From UBA668 sp041918155 (GTDB taxonomy: Bacteria; Actinomycetota; Acidimicrobiia; Acidimicrobiales; Ilumatobacteraceae): a stretch of DNA of 64,000 nt. Shown in pieces: positions 6,747 through 16,307 of this stretch. Position numbers and translations under genes: made by a program. Location of the stretch: positions 76,681-140,680 of the forward strand of contig JAYRWH010000004.1 in the NCBI GenBank assembly GCA_041918155.1, written 5' to 3'. Each line of letters opens with the position of its first letter. Position 1 is the first letter of the stretch. The notes below the pieces were generated by a model. That model had not been told where the DNA came from, did no database searches, and was given only the letters and a program-made list of their open reading frames with translations.

Positions 6747-9136
6747 TATCTGCTCCAGATCTGTTCAAGTCGGCGGCGCATCGCTGCACCGCAGTGCTCC
6801 AACGAGTGGTCACTGAGGATACGCGTTCGGGCCGCGACCGCCATCTGATGAGTTGCGTCGGGCTCGGCGACCACCAATCGCATCAGCTCTGCTGCGTGAG
6901 CGACATCGGGCTCCGCCCACGTCGCGCCGGGAAGGTAGGGCCATGCATCAGCGGGAACGACCTCTGGTTCCCACCTCACGAGGTGAGCGAGGCCCGGCAG
7001 CGTGAAATCCATGTTCCCCGAGTAGCCAGTGGCAATGACGGGCTTCTCCAGCAGCATCGCTTCCGCCATCGTCAGCCCGAGCCCCTCGGAGCGGTGCAGC
7101 GACACGTAGGCGTCGCACAGGCTGGTGAGCGTGCCGGACTGCACGCGATCGAAGACCTGATCGATGATGACGATGTCCGGCCGGTCGCGAGATATCCATC
7201 GCAGCCGCTCGATTCCCTCCAGGTTCGACCGGCCGTGGATCGTCTTCAGCACCAGGCACGTGCCGTCCTGCGGACCGAATGCCATCCGGTATGCGGCGAT
7301 CACGGCCTCGGGGTTGTTCCGCTGGAACACGCTGTGCATATCCCAGCTGAACAGGAACATGAAGCCCTCGTCCAGCCCCATCATTGATCTGGTGCAGGAG
7401 GGATCGACCACGGGATCGGTGAACGGGATCGGCATGTGGGTCACCGTCACATCGGGCGGTGCGCTGCGCGCGATGGCGTCGCACATGAACCGGCTCGCGG
7501 CCCACACCTCGTCCACGCGGTCGAATGCGGACCACAGCCCGCCCGGGAAGTCCTCCAACTCCCAGCACCACTGGCCGATCACGTACCTCCGTTCCACAAA
7601 GGAGCGCCCGAGATCCTGCTGCACCGAGTTGAGTACATCGGCGTTGACGGCCAACACAACGGTGTCAAAGCGAGCCACGTCGTCAACGGGACACGTGAGT
7701 TCCTGGCGGCACAACGCGCTTCGCGGCACAACCGTTGCGACATCGACGCCGCCCGAGCGCAACGCCGCGCACGTCAGCCGTGTCGATTCGTCGAGACCGA
7801 GTTCGGCGTTGGGGTACCCGACGAGGTTCACCCCGTGCTCGGTGGACCCGGCCTCGTGCCACGACCACCCGGACTCCATGGGGGGCACGAGATCCGGCAA
7901 CCAGCCCAGCGTGGCGAGCAGTTCGTACTCCGCGGGACCGATTTCACGAACCCAGTCGCGTAGCTTCCCGAGATCTCCGGCGCGCACTTCTGGCATGGCG
8001 ATCCGCAGATCGGGGCGCTGCGACCAGATGTCGGTGAGATACCGGGGAACCGCCGAATCCTCGCTCGACGAGGGGGCTAACGGATCCCTGGTCGACGGAG
8101 CCGCCAACCACTGGAGGAAGGCGCGGGAACCGCTCGGCAGGAATGGGGTAGGGGGCATGTCTCCGAGGCCCGCGTCCGCGAGCAGGACTTCGTCGCGGAA
8201 CTGCCGTCGAATCTGGCGGGTGAGCGAAAACCCGGGGACCGCCTGCGACCATCCATACGGCGCCGACGATTCGTCCTCGGAGAGCGCGAGCAGTTGCTGT
8301 CCGTACCGATCGAACAGAGCGGCGAGGTCAGCGTTCTCGCTCAACAGCACCCGTGGCGTCTTTGGCTGGTGTTTGCTCACCCAGTGAGGATTCCCGGGGT
8401 CGTAACCCGAGTAGTGGAAGAAGCGCAGGGGCTCGCCGTCGACAACGTAGCGGCCGTCGATGCGCCGGACCTCCCGTTGGTCCAGGTTCCAGTAGGCCAC
8501 GTTGTACGCCGGACTGTGTTCGACGTAGGGATGGAACAGCGGGATGCTCAGGTCGATCCACCGTTGGTCGGTGAAGAGCTGGCGTGCCGGGTCGCTGATG
8601 GCGTCGCGACGCAGCCGCTGCGCCCACCAATCGAGGAACTCCTCAGCGCCCCGTGCAACTCCGATGTACCCAAGGTTGTAGACGCCTGCACTCATGATGT
8701 CCGACTCGGCGGGCTGACAGCCGTCGCGCCGCATCGGCTGGAGACAGTGTGGGGTCAGCGAGATGCGGCCCCTCCGGGTGGCCTCGATGAGGGGCTCGAG
8801 CGATCCGAACACCTCGATGTCCGGATCGAGGTACAGCACACACTCGGCCACTTCGAGGAAATGCCGCAGGGCGAACGGCTTCACCGCTGTTGCGAACTCC
8901 GTGATGTCGTACATGGCCGCCATCAGTTCGAAACCTTCGGCGCCGAAGTCGATGTCGGTGACGGGGATCAATCGTGGATCGTGCCGCCGGCGGTTGCTCA
9001 CCTGCAGCGGATAGTCCGTTACGACGATGTAGAACGGCGAGTCGGGATGCAGCGCCGTGAACGACTCGGCGACAATCCGGGCTCGCGGTATGTAGTTGTG
9101 GGCGACGATCGTGAAGGCGATCGTGTCGCAGCCCAT
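6746..9136 (-). CDS. two-domain glycosyltransferase (GT8-like + GT4-like)
   Basis: 796 residues from ATG 9136. The N-terminal half is a GT-A fold with YLDPDIEVF as the DxD-type metal site near residue 108 and a later FFHYSGYDP. The C-terminal half is GT-B: a Rossmann-like region (NLVGYPNAELG), then the GT4 signature region HRSEGLGLTMAEAMLLEKPV with the catalytic-type E-x7-E pattern. Cytoplasmic; presumably adds two sugars of a surface polysaccharide or glycolipid. An ATG 18 bases upstream is in frame, but TACTCT lies 6 bases before 9136, which supports the shorter start. Coupled to the small coiled-coil gene. Confidence 0.8.
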   Translation of the reverse strand: MGCDTIAFTIVAHNYIPRARIVAESFTALHPDSPFYIVVTDYPLQVSNRRRHDPRLIPVTDIDFGAEGFELMAAMYDITEFATAVKPFALRHFLEVAECVLYLDPDIEVFGSLEPLIEATRRGRISLTPHCLQPMRRDGCQPAESDIMSAGVYNLGYIGVARGAEEFLDWWAQRLRRDAISDPARQLFTDQRWIDLSIPLFHPYVEHSPAYNVAYWNLDQREVRRIDGRYVVDGEPLRFFHYSGYDPGNPHWVSKHQPKTPRVLLSENADLAALFDRYGQQLLALSEDESSAPYGWSQAVPGFSLTRQIRRQFRDEVLLADAGLGDMPPTPFLPSGSRAFLQWLAAPSTRDPLAPSSSEDSAVPRYLTDIWSQRPDLRIAMPEVRAGDLGKLRDWVREIGPAEYELLATLGWLPDLVPPMESGWSWHEAGSTEHGVNLVGYPNAELGLDESTRLTCAALRSGGVDVATVVPRSALCRQELTCPVDDVARFDTVVLAVNADVLNSVQQDLGRSFVERRYVIGQWCWELEDFPGGLWSAFDRVDEVWAASRFMCDAIARSAPPDVTVTHMPIPFTDPVVDPSCTRSMMGLDEGFMFLFSWDMHSVFQRNNPEAVIAAYRMAFGPQDGTCLVLKTIHGRSNLEGIERLRWISRDRPDIVIIDQVFDRVQSGTLTSLCDAYVSLHRSEGLGLTMAEAMLLEKPVIATGYSGNMDFTLPGLAHLVRWEPEVVPADAWPYLPGATWAEPDVAHAAELMRLVVAEPDATHQMAVAARTRILSDHSLEHCGAAMRRRLEQIWSR

Positions 9137-9142
9137 CAGCGG

Positions 9143-9148
9143 AGAGTA
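9143..9148 (-). promoter_or_regulatory. -10 box, leaderless type, glycosyltransferase gene
   Basis: TACTCT on the minus strand, 6 bases before the ATG at 9136. No clear -35. Confidence 0.4.
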
Positions 9149-9238
9149 CTGCAAGGACGACCGCCCGGATCCACTGCGCTGAGCACGTTTCGGACTCTAG
9201 CGGCCCGTCAAGCCGCCCCGCCGTCCCATGAGGGGCGC

Positions 9239-9952
9239 TCAGCGCTTGACGCTGGGGTGGGGGAGGGGGGTCCACTTGGGGCGTTCGAGGAGCTCCACCA
9301 TGCGGTCGTACGGCACCTGACCCACCATCTCCACGATCTCGTCGTGCAGGTACTTGTACGCGGCAGTTCCGCCGTTGAACGCGAGGTGGTCGTCCGTGCA
9401 CCACCAGTGGAACTCGTGGCCGCCCGCTCCCCAGTCGCGGCGCTTCCACTCGCGCAGGATGGAGGTCACGTAGCCGTTCTCGTCGGTGTGCTCCTCGAGG
9501 CGCAAGGGCACCTGCCAGCAGACATCGGGCTTCCAGTCCATCGGCCGCTCACCGGCTTCGAGCGCGGCGACGTGCAATGCGCATCCGGCGCCGCCGGCGA
9601 AGCCAGGCCGGTTGAGGAAGATGCAGCCGTCGTCGACCACCCGTGTAGTCGTGACGCCGTCCTCGCTGCCGAGGATGCCGCCGGCCTTGCCCTTGCGGCT
9701 GAACTGCCAGTGGCGCGGGAGCAGGCGCGCCGACGACTCGACCACGGTCTGTATGTCGGCATCGTCGATGAAGTGGGCGCCGTAGCTGCAGCAGCCCTGC
9801 TCCATGTGTTCGGCATCTTCATCGAGGATGCCCTTGCACCCTGCGCCGTAGATGCAGTTCCAGTTGCTGCGCAGGAACGTCGCATCGAACAGCCAAGTGC
9901 GCTGGTCGTTGTCGTCCTCGAAGCTGATCCATTCGTGTAGGTCGAGCGGCAC
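9239..9952 (-). CDS. conserved cysteine-containing protein of unknown function
   Basis: About 237 residues, no signal peptide or membrane segment. Conserved-looking Cys and His residues cluster in two places: NCIYGAGCKGI followed by GCCSYGAHF near the N-terminus, and GCALH with a later EFHWWCTDDH, which suggest metal binding. The family resembles actinobacterial conserved hypothetical proteins, but I cannot name a function. The GTG at 9952 is preferred over the TTG at 9970 because TAGGTT lies 8 bases before it. Divergent from alaS across about 100 bases. Confidence 0.6.
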   Translation of the reverse strand: MPLDLHEWISFEDDNDQRTWLFDATFLRSNWNCIYGAGCKGILDEDAEHMEQGCCSYGAHFIDDADIQTVVESSARLLPRHWQFSRKGKAGGILGSEDGVTTTRVVDDGCIFLNRPGFAGGAGCALHVAALEAGERPMDWKPDVCWQVPLRLEEHTDENGYVTSILREWKRRDWGAGGHEFHWWCTDDHLAFNGGTAAYKYLHDEIVEMVGQVPYDRMVELLERPKWTPLPHPSVKR

Positions 9953-10042
9953 GATCAGCGAACCTATCAATCCGCCTGGTCAACGCGGGTCGGCGATCGA
10001 AGTGACGCCGAGCAATTCCGGGCCGCCAAGAGGCCGAATCGG

Positions 10043-10048
10043 TAGGCT
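10043..10048 (+). promoter_or_regulatory. -10 box, leaderless type, alaS
   Basis: TAGGCT with 9 bases to the ATG at 10058. No clear -35. Confidence 0.45.
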
Positions 10049-10057
10049 GATCCCTCC

Positions 10058-12673
10058 ATGGGTACGCCGCCGAAGACCGCCGATCAGCTCCGCTCCGCCT
10101 TCCTCGACTTCTTCGCGGCCAAGGCGCACACCGTCGTTCCGTCGGCCAGCCTGATCCCGCACGACCCGACGGTGCTGTTCACCGTCGCCGGCATGGTGCC
10201 GTTCAAGCCGTACTTCGTGGGCGACGAGGTGCCGCCGTTCAACCGCGCCGCCACCAGTCAGAAGTGCGCCCGCGCCGGCGGCAAGCACAACGATCTCGAC
10301 GATGTCGGCCGCACCAAGCGCCACCTCGTGTTCTTCGAGATGCTCGGCAACTTCAGCTTCGGTGACTACTTCAAGCGCGACGCCATCGCCTGGAGCTGGG
10401 AGCTCGTCACCGAGCAATTCGGCTTCGACGGCGACCGCCTCTGGATCACCGTCCACGAGAGCGACGACGAGGCCGAGGCGATCTGGCACGAAGAGGTCGG
10501 CGTGCCGATGAGCCGCATCCAGCGCCTCGGTGACAAGGACAATTTCTGGCAGATGGGCGACACGGGCCCCTGCGGCCCATGTAGCGAGATCCATATCGAC
10601 CGCGGGCCCGCGTTCGGCCCTGAGGGCGGCCCGCTCGGTGATCCGCACGGCGATCGGTTCATGGAGTTCTGGAACCTGGTGTTCATGCAGTACAACCAGG
10701 CCCCCGACGGCAGCCGCACCGCGCTGCCCAAGCCGAGCATCGACACCGGTGCCGGCCTCGAGCGCATCCTTTGCCTGATGCAGGGCGTGGACGCCGTGTG
10801 GGAGACCGACCTGATGATGCCGCTCATCGATCAGGCCTGCAGCCTCACCGGCAAGAAGTACCAGGCCGGCGAGTACGAGCACCGTGAGAGTTTCGCCATG
10901 CGCGTGCTGGCCGAGCACGCCCGCAGCAGCACGATGCTCGTCAGCGACGGCGTGTTCCCCAGCAACGAGGGCCGCGGCTATGTACTGCGCCGCATCATCC
11001 GTCGCGCCGTGCGCTACGCGTACCTGCTCGGCACCGAGAAGCTCGTCATGCCCTCGCTGGTCGACACGGCCATCGAGGTCATGGGCACGGCGTACCCGGA
11101 CGTCGTCGCCAATGGCGACTTCATCCGTGGCGTGCTCACCCGCGAGGAAGAGCGCTTCCGGCACACGCTGAAGACCGGCCTGGGCATCCTCGGCGACGAA
11201 CTCGAGACGCATACCGAACAGCTGCCCGGCAGCACGGCGTTCCTGCTGCACGACACCTACGGCTTCCCGCTCGAACTCACCGAGGAGATCGCCGGTGAGC
11301 GCGGCGTGAAGGTGGACACGGTCGGCTTCCAGACCGAGATGCAGGCCCAGCGCGAGCGGGCCAAGTCGTCGCGCAAAGGCGCCGCAGCAGATGATGCTCG
11401 ACTGGAGGCGTACCGCGACGTCGTCGAGCAGTTCGGCACCACTACATTCGTTGGCTACACCGATGACACCACTGAAGCGCGTGTGCTCGCCGTACTGCCC
11501 GGCGACCCCGATGAGGACGGCACCGCTACCGTCGAGATCTTCCTCGAGCGCACTCCCTTCTACGCCGAGAGCGGTGGCCAGGTGGGTGACACCGGCACGA
11601 TCAGCACCGCTGGTGGAATGGCCGAGGTGATCGACACCACATTCGCCCTGCCTGGCCTGCGTCGCCACGTGGCGCGCATCACCAGTGGCGAGATCTCCCC
11701 TGGCGCCGTCGCCCAAGCGGCCATCGACGTCGAACGGCGCACGGCCATCCGCCGCAACCACACCGGCACCCACATCCTCCACCACGCATTGCGCAAGGTG
11801 CTCGGCGAGCACGTGAAGCAGGCCGGCTCGATGGTGGCTCCCGATCGCCTGCGCTTCGACTTCTCGCACTACGCCGCGCTCACCGCCGAGGAGATTGGCC
11901 AGATCGAGCGCATCGCCAACGCCGAGACGCTCGCCAATGCGCCAGCCCGCGCGTTCGAGACCACGAAGGACGAGGCCACCGGCTTGGGGGCGATCGCGTT
12001 CTTCGGCGACAAGTACGGCGACATCGTGCGCGTGCTCGAAGTCGGCAATTCGATCGAGCTGTGCGGCGGTACTCATGTGACGGCCGCCGGCGACATCGGC
12101 CTCATCAAGATCGTGAGCGAGGCCTCGATCGGTAGCAACCTGCGCCGCCTGGAGGCGGTCACCGGTGCCAACACGGTGGCCCTGCTGCAGCGCGACGAGG
12201 CACTCATCACCGAGACCGCCCGCCTCGTGGGCAGTGCCCCCGACGACCTGATCGGCGGTGTGCAACGGCGGATGGACGAGATCAAGGCGCTCAACGACGA
12301 GCTGAAGGTCATGCGCGCGAAGCTGGCCACGGGCCAGGCCGGCGAGCTTGCCGCCGGTGCCAAGGGTGGCGTGGTCGTGGCCCGCATCGACGGCATCGCC
12401 CCCGGCGACGTACGTGAACTGGCGATCGCCGTGCGCCAGCAACCGGGCGTGAAGATCGTCGTATTGGGTGGCGTCAGCGACACCGGTGGTGTCTCGCTCG
12501 TCGCCGCGGTCAATCCTGCCAGCGGCAAGGTCGCCGGCGACCTCATCAAGGACGCGGCGAAGGCCGTCGGCGGCGGTGGTGGGGGCAAGGGCGACATCGC
12601 CACGGCCGGCGGCAAGAACCCCGCCGGCCTCGACGAGGCACTGCGCATCGCGGAGGCCGCGGCGAGGTCGTGA
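10058..12673 (+). CDS. alaS: alanyl-tRNA synthetase
   Basis: 871 residues, normal length. Charges tRNA-Ala in the cytoplasm. The N-terminal class II catalytic core is complete (TVAGMVPFKPYF, ATSQKCARAGGKHNDL, FFEMLGNFSFGDYF). The editing domain has its zinc and catalytic residues in NHTGTHILHHALR and ELCGGTHV. A C-terminal C-Ala region ends in a glycine-rich GGGGGGKG stretch of the usual type. First gene of a chain with ruvX, mltG and aroE, each overlapping the next by 4 bases. Confidence 0.97.
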   Translation: MGTPPKTADQLRSAFLDFFAAKAHTVVPSASLIPHDPTVLFTVAGMVPFKPYFVGDEVPPFNRAATSQKCARAGGKHNDLDDVGRTKRHLVFFEMLGNFSFGDYFKRDAIAWSWELVTEQFGFDGDRLWITVHESDDEAEAIWHEEVGVPMSRIQRLGDKDNFWQMGDTGPCGPCSEIHIDRGPAFGPEGGPLGDPHGDRFMEFWNLVFMQYNQAPDGSRTALPKPSIDTGAGLERILCLMQGVDAVWETDLMMPLIDQACSLTGKKYQAGEYEHRESFAMRVLAEHARSSTMLVSDGVFPSNEGRGYVLRRIIRRAVRYAYLLGTEKLVMPSLVDTAIEVMGTAYPDVVANGDFIRGVLTREEERFRHTLKTGLGILGDELETHTEQLPGSTAFLLHDTYGFPLELTEEIAGERGVKVDTVGFQTEMQAQRERAKSSRKGAAADDARLEAYRDVVEQFGTTTFVGYTDDTTEARVLAVLPGDPDEDGTATVEIFLERTPFYAESGGQVGDTGTISTAGGMAEVIDTTFALPGLRRHVARITSGEISPGAVAQAAIDVERRTAIRRNHTGTHILHHALRKVLGEHVKQAGSMVAPDRLRFDFSHYAALTAEEIGQIERIANAETLANAPARAFETTKDEATGLGAIAFFGDKYGDIVRVLEVGNSIELCGGTHVTAAGDIGLIKIVSEASIGSNLRRLEAVTGANTVALLQRDEALITETARLVGSAPDDLIGGVQRRMDEIKALNDELKVMRAKLATGQAGELAAGAKGGVVVARIDGIAPGDVRELAIAVRQQPGVKIVVLGGVSDTGGVSLVAAVNPASGKVAGDLIKDAAKAVGGGGGGKGDIATAGGKNPAGLDEALRIAEAAARS

Positions 12674-13107
12674 GGGCGCTCGGCATCGACCTGGGTTCCA
12701 AGCGCATCGGCATCGCCGTCAGCGACCGCTCGGGCACGATCGCCTCGCCGCTCGCCGTGCTGCAACGAACCGGCTCGGTCCGACGGGATCACCAGGCCAT
12801 CGCCGCGCTCGTCGTCGAGGAGGAAGCCGAGCTGCTGGTGGTGGGCTTGCCGCTCAACATGAACGGTACGTCCGGCCCCGCGGCGAAGGCTGCCGTCACC
12901 GAGGCCGAAGCCTTGGCTACCGTGGTCGGCGTGCCGGTCATCACCTTCGACGAGCGCCGCACGACGGTCACCGCTGACCGCGCGTTGATGGAGGCGCGCA
13001 TCGGCGCCCGGGATCGACGCAAGTACGTCGACAAAGTTGCCGCAGCGATCATGCTGCAGACCTGGCTCGACTCACGTGCGGCGGCCCGCGAGAGGGGCGA
13101 GCGGTGA
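12670..13107 (+). CDS. ruvX: RuvX/YqgF family Holliday junction resolvase-like nuclease
   Basis: 145 residues, RNase H-like fold. Family motifs: GIDLGSKRIGIAVSD at the N-terminus, VVGLPLNMNGT in the middle, DERRTTVTA toward the end. Family members act on pre-16S rRNA ends or Holliday junctions; which applies here cannot be told. GTG start overlaps the alaS stop in GTGA. alaS-ruvX-mltG is a widespread bacterial order. Confidence 0.93.
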   Translation: MRALGIDLGSKRIGIAVSDRSGTIASPLAVLQRTGSVRRDHQAIAALVVEEEAELLVVGLPLNMNGTSGPAAKAAVTEAEALATVVGVPVITFDERRTTVTADRALMEARIGARDRRKYVDKVAAAIMLQTWLDSRAAARERGER

Positions 13108-14270
13108 GCTGGGTCGACGACACCTCTTGGCACCACGACCCGTGGGACGACGCCGACATCAGCGATGCGCTCGTCATCGAGCGTCCGCGCCGCCAGACCC
13201 GCCGGGTGAAGTGGGTCGTGTGGGCAATGGCCTATCTCGCATTGGCCGGCCTCGTCGTGGTCGGCCTCGTGGGACTGTGGTACACCCGCCAGGTCAACCC
13301 GGTGGGCGACCCGGGCGACCCGATCACGTTCACCGTCGATGCCGAGGATTCGGTGCCGACCGTCGCTTCGCGCCTCCACGAGGCGGGGCTGGTCTCCAGC
13401 GTCGGCGTCTTCGAGTGGTACGTGAAACACCACGGTGGGCTCCAGCTGACGCCGGGCTACTACGTCCTGCGCCCCAACGACCACATGGGCAACATCATGC
13501 GCATCCTGCGCACCCCTCCGTCAGAGACGTACACGAAGGTCACCTTTCCCGAGGGCTACACGTACGAGAAGATGGGCGTGCGCCTGGCGGACAAGGTGCC
13601 ACGGCTGTCGGCGGTCGACTTCAATGTCGCCGCCTCGGACGGCACCATCACGTCGCCGCTGCTGCCCGTGGGCAGCACCAGCCTGGAGGGGTTGCTGTTC
13701 CCCGACACGTACCAGGTGTCGAACAGTGAGACCGCGGCCCAGCTCGTGCAGCGCATGGTGCACCTCACCGAGCGTGTCGCCGAGCAGGAGGACATCACCA
13801 CCGGCTCGGCGGCGATGCTGCTCACCCCGTACCAGGTGCTGATCATCGCCAGCATCATCGAGCGCGAGGCCAAGGTCGACGAAGACCGGCCGAAGATCGC
13901 CCGCGTGATCGTCAACCGACTACTGCTGGGTATGCCGCTGCAGGTCGACGCGACCCTCTATTACCAGCAGGACGGAACGCGCCCGTTCAGCGAGCTGCGC
14001 GATCTTGACACGCCCTACAACACCTACCTGCACACGGGGTTGCCGCCGACGCCGATCTCCAACCCTGGCCGGGCCAGCATCCACGCCGCTCTGCACCCGG
14101 CGGCCGACCCCTCGCTCGGCGACCCGCTCTGTGTGGGGATTCCTGCGGGGCAGTGTCACTACCTGTACTACGTGCTCGCCGACGAGGACGGCCACCACGC
14201 GTTCGCCGTCACGATCGCCCAGCACGAGGCGAATGTGCAGGCCGCCCGCGACAAGGGCCTGCTCGGATGA
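13104..14270 (+). CDS. mltG: endolytic murein transglycosylase
   Basis: 388 residues. A charged cytoplasmic N-terminus precedes a membrane anchor at about 38-62; the rest is outside. The YceG/MltG domain has the catalytic glutamate in IIASIIEREAK and downstream motifs DATLYYQQDGTRPFSELRDLDTPYNTY and GLPPTPISNPG-like segments. Cuts nascent glycan strands to set their length during cell-wall synthesis. Overlaps ruvX (GTGA) and aroE (ATGA). Confidence 0.95.
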   Translation: MSWVDDTSWHHDPWDDADISDALVIERPRRQTRRVKWVVWAMAYLALAGLVVVGLVGLWYTRQVNPVGDPGDPITFTVDAEDSVPTVASRLHEAGLVSSVGVFEWYVKHHGGLQLTPGYYVLRPNDHMGNIMRILRTPPSETYTKVTFPEGYTYEKMGVRLADKVPRLSAVDFNVAASDGTITSPLLPVGSTSLEGLLFPDTYQVSNSETAAQLVQRMVHLTERVAEQEDITTGSAAMLLTPYQVLIIASIIEREAKVDEDRPKIARVIVNRLLLGMPLQVDATLYYQQDGTRPFSELRDLDTPYNTYLHTGLPPTPISNPGRASIHAALHPAADPSLGDPLCVGIPAGQCHYLYYVLADEDGHHAFAVTIAQHEANVQAARDKGLLG

Positions 14271-15121
14271 CAACCCTGTTCGGCCGGCCGGCGATCTCCG
14301 GGGCGACCCGCGTCGCCGGTGTGATCGGCAGCCCGGTGCGCCACAGCCTTTCGCCCGCGCTGCACAACGCCGCTTTTGAGCAGCTGGGTCTCGACTGGGT
14401 GTACACCGCGTTCGAGGTCGCTCCGGGTCAGGCGTCGGCCGCGCTCGCGGCCATGCGCGCGCTCGGGCTTGGTGGCCTGTCGGTGACGATGCCGCACAAG
14501 GAGGCCGTGGCCGCGGCAGTGGATGCGCTCGACCCGGCCGCCGCCGCGTTGCGCAGTGTGAACACCGTGGTCCCCCAGGCCGACGGCTCGCTGAAGGGCT
14601 ACAGCACCGACGGGGCCGGGTTCATCGCCTCGCTCGCGGTGGCCGGCGTGAGCGTAGGCGGCCGCAGCGTATGTCTGCTGGGTGGGGGAGGTGCGGCGCG
14701 CTCGCTCGCCGATGCGCTCGCCCGCGGTGGAGCCGCAAGGGTGGCGGTGGTGAACCGCACCCACAGCGCAGCGGAGGAGACGGCCGCCCTCGCCGGCGCC
14801 GTCGGTGTCGTGGGGGTGGCGGCCGATGTGGGCGCCGCCGACATCGTGGTGAACGCGACGTCGGTGGGCATGGGCGCCGATGAGTCCCCGTGCGACTCGG
14901 CCCTGCTGCGCTCGGGCCAGGTGGTGGCCGACATCGTGTACCACCCGCGCCGGACCGCGCTGCTGAAGGCCGCTGCCGCGGCCGGCGCGGTCACGGTCGA
15001 CGGGCTCGGCATGCTCGTGCACCAGGCCGCGCTGCAGCAGCGGCTCTGGCACGGCACGGCGCCCTCGATCGAGGCGATGACGGCCGCTGTGGAACGGGAA
15101 CTCGCCGCCCGTCGCCAGTAG
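14267..15121 (+). CDS. aroE: shikimate 5-dehydrogenase
   Basis: 284 residues. NADPH-dependent reduction of 3-dehydroshikimate to shikimate. Substrate-site motifs GSPVRHSLSPALHN and MPHKEAV near residues 18-80, STDGAGF, then the nucleotide-binding LLGGGGAARS and a C-terminal VDGLGMLVHQAALQ. The ATG at 14267 overlaps the mltG stop in ATGA; an upstream in-frame start at 14153 would lie deep inside mltG. Its TAG stop is part of the aroC -10 box. Confidence 0.95.
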   Translation: MTTLFGRPAISGATRVAGVIGSPVRHSLSPALHNAAFEQLGLDWVYTAFEVAPGQASAALAAMRALGLGGLSVTMPHKEAVAAAVDALDPAAAALRSVNTVVPQADGSLKGYSTDGAGFIASLAVAGVSVGGRSVCLLGGGGAARSLADALARGGAARVAVVNRTHSAAEETAALAGAVGVVGVAADVGAADIVVNATSVGMGADESPCDSALLRSGQVVADIVYHPRRTALLKAAAAAGAVTVDGLGMLVHQAALQQRLWHGTAPSIEAMTAAVERELAARRQ

Positions 15122-15124
15122 CCT
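15119..15124 (+). promoter_or_regulatory. -10 box, leaderless type, aroC
   Basis: TAGCCT, whose TAG is the aroE stop codon, with 7 bases to the aroC ATG at 15132. It would start a second unit aroC-aroK-aroB. Confidence 0.45.
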
Positions 15125-15131
15125 GCCCGGG

Positions 15132-16307
15132 ATGCTTCGTTACCTCACCGCCGGCGAATCCCACGGCCAAGCGCTCGTGGTCATCATGGAAGGACTGCCC
15201 GCGGGGTTGGAGATCACCGTCGAGGAGATCCAGGCGGAGTTGGGTCGCCGTCGCCTCGGCTACGGCCGCGGCCCGCGTCAGAAGTTCGAGCAGGACGAGC
15301 TCACCCTGCTCGGTGGCGTTCGTCACGGGCGCACCCTCGGCTCCCCGCTGGCGATCGAGATCAAGAACAGTGAGTGGTTTCGCAGCGACAAGTGGCACGA
15401 GGAGATGTCGCCCGCACCCGGTGCCACCAAGGATCCGCTCACGTCGGTGCGGCCCGGCCACGCCGACCTCGTGGGCATGCAGAAGTACGGCTTCTCCGAC
15501 GCTCGCGACGTGCTCGAGCGGGCCAGCGCCCGCGAGACGGCGGCGCGAGTTGCCGCCGGTGCAGTGGCCAAGAAGCTGTTGTCGCACCTCGGCGTGTCGG
15601 TCATCTCGCACGTCACTCAGATGGGCGCGGCGAAGGCCACCAGCGGGCTGCGCCCCACGCCGGCCGACCTCGCCGCCGTCGATGCGGATGAGGTGCGCTG
15701 CTTCGATCCGGCCGCGAGCGCGGCGATGATCGAGGAAGTGAAGGCGGCCGCGAAGGACGGCGATTCGCTCGGTGGCGTGCTGGAGGTGCTCGGTTACGGC
15801 GTGCCCGTCGGCCTGGGCAGCCATGTGCACTGGGATCGCAAGATCGATGCTGCGCTGGCGCAGGCCGTGATGAGCATCCAGGCGATCAAGGGTGTCGAGA
15901 TCGGGGATGGCTTCGATGTCGCCGGCCGCCGCGGCAGCCTTGCCCACGACGCGATCGTGTGGGATTCCACGGCCAACAACGGTGCGGGCGACTACCGGCG
16001 CACGAGCGCGCTGGCCGGTGGCACCGAAGGTGGCATCACCACCGGCGAGCTGCTCGTCGTGCGGGCGGCGATGAAGCCGCTGGCCACGCTCAACCGGCCG
16101 ACGCTGCAGACGGTCGATGTGGTCACCAAGGAAGCGACGGTGAGCTTCAAGGAGCGCACCGACGTCACCGCTGTGCCCGCAGCCGCTGTTGTGGCCGAGA
16201 CGATGGTGGCGCTCGTGCTGGCCACCGAGGCACAGCGCAAGTTCGGCGGCGACAGCGTGTCCGAGTTCGTGCGTAACGCCGAGGCGTTCCGCGCAACGCT
16301 GCCATGA
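15132..16307 (+). CDS. aroC: chorismate synthase
   Basis: 391 residues. FMN-dependent conversion of EPSP to chorismate, the end of the shikimate pathway. Signatures: LTAGESHGQALVVIMEGLP at the start, RRRLGYGRGPRQ, GDSLGGVLEV, and AHDAIVWDSTANNGAGDYRR toward the C-terminus. Full length. Followed without a gap by aroK (ATGA overlap). Confidence 0.97.
   Translation: MLRYLTAGESHGQALVVIMEGLPAGLEITVEEIQAELGRRRLGYGRGPRQKFEQDELTLLGGVRHGRTLGSPLAIEIKNSEWFRSDKWHEEMSPAPGATKDPLTSVRPGHADLVGMQKYGFSDARDVLERASARETAARVAAGAVAKKLLSHLGVSVISHVTQMGAAKATSGLRPTPADLAAVDADEVRCFDPAASAAMIEEVKAAAKDGDSLGGVLEVLGYGVPVGLGSHVHWDRKIDAALAQAVMSIQAIKGVEIGDGFDVAGRRGSLAHDAIVWDSTANNGAGDYRRTSALAGGTEGGITTGELLVVRAAMKPLATLNRPTLQTVDVVTKEATVSFKERTDVTAVPAAAVVAETMVALVLATEAQRKFGGDSVSEFVRNAEAFRATLP

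Noticed and set aside
9980..12442. 820-codon frame antisense to alaS
   Set aside because: Shadow of alaS; low-complexity Val/Asp/Gly composition and no recognisable domain.
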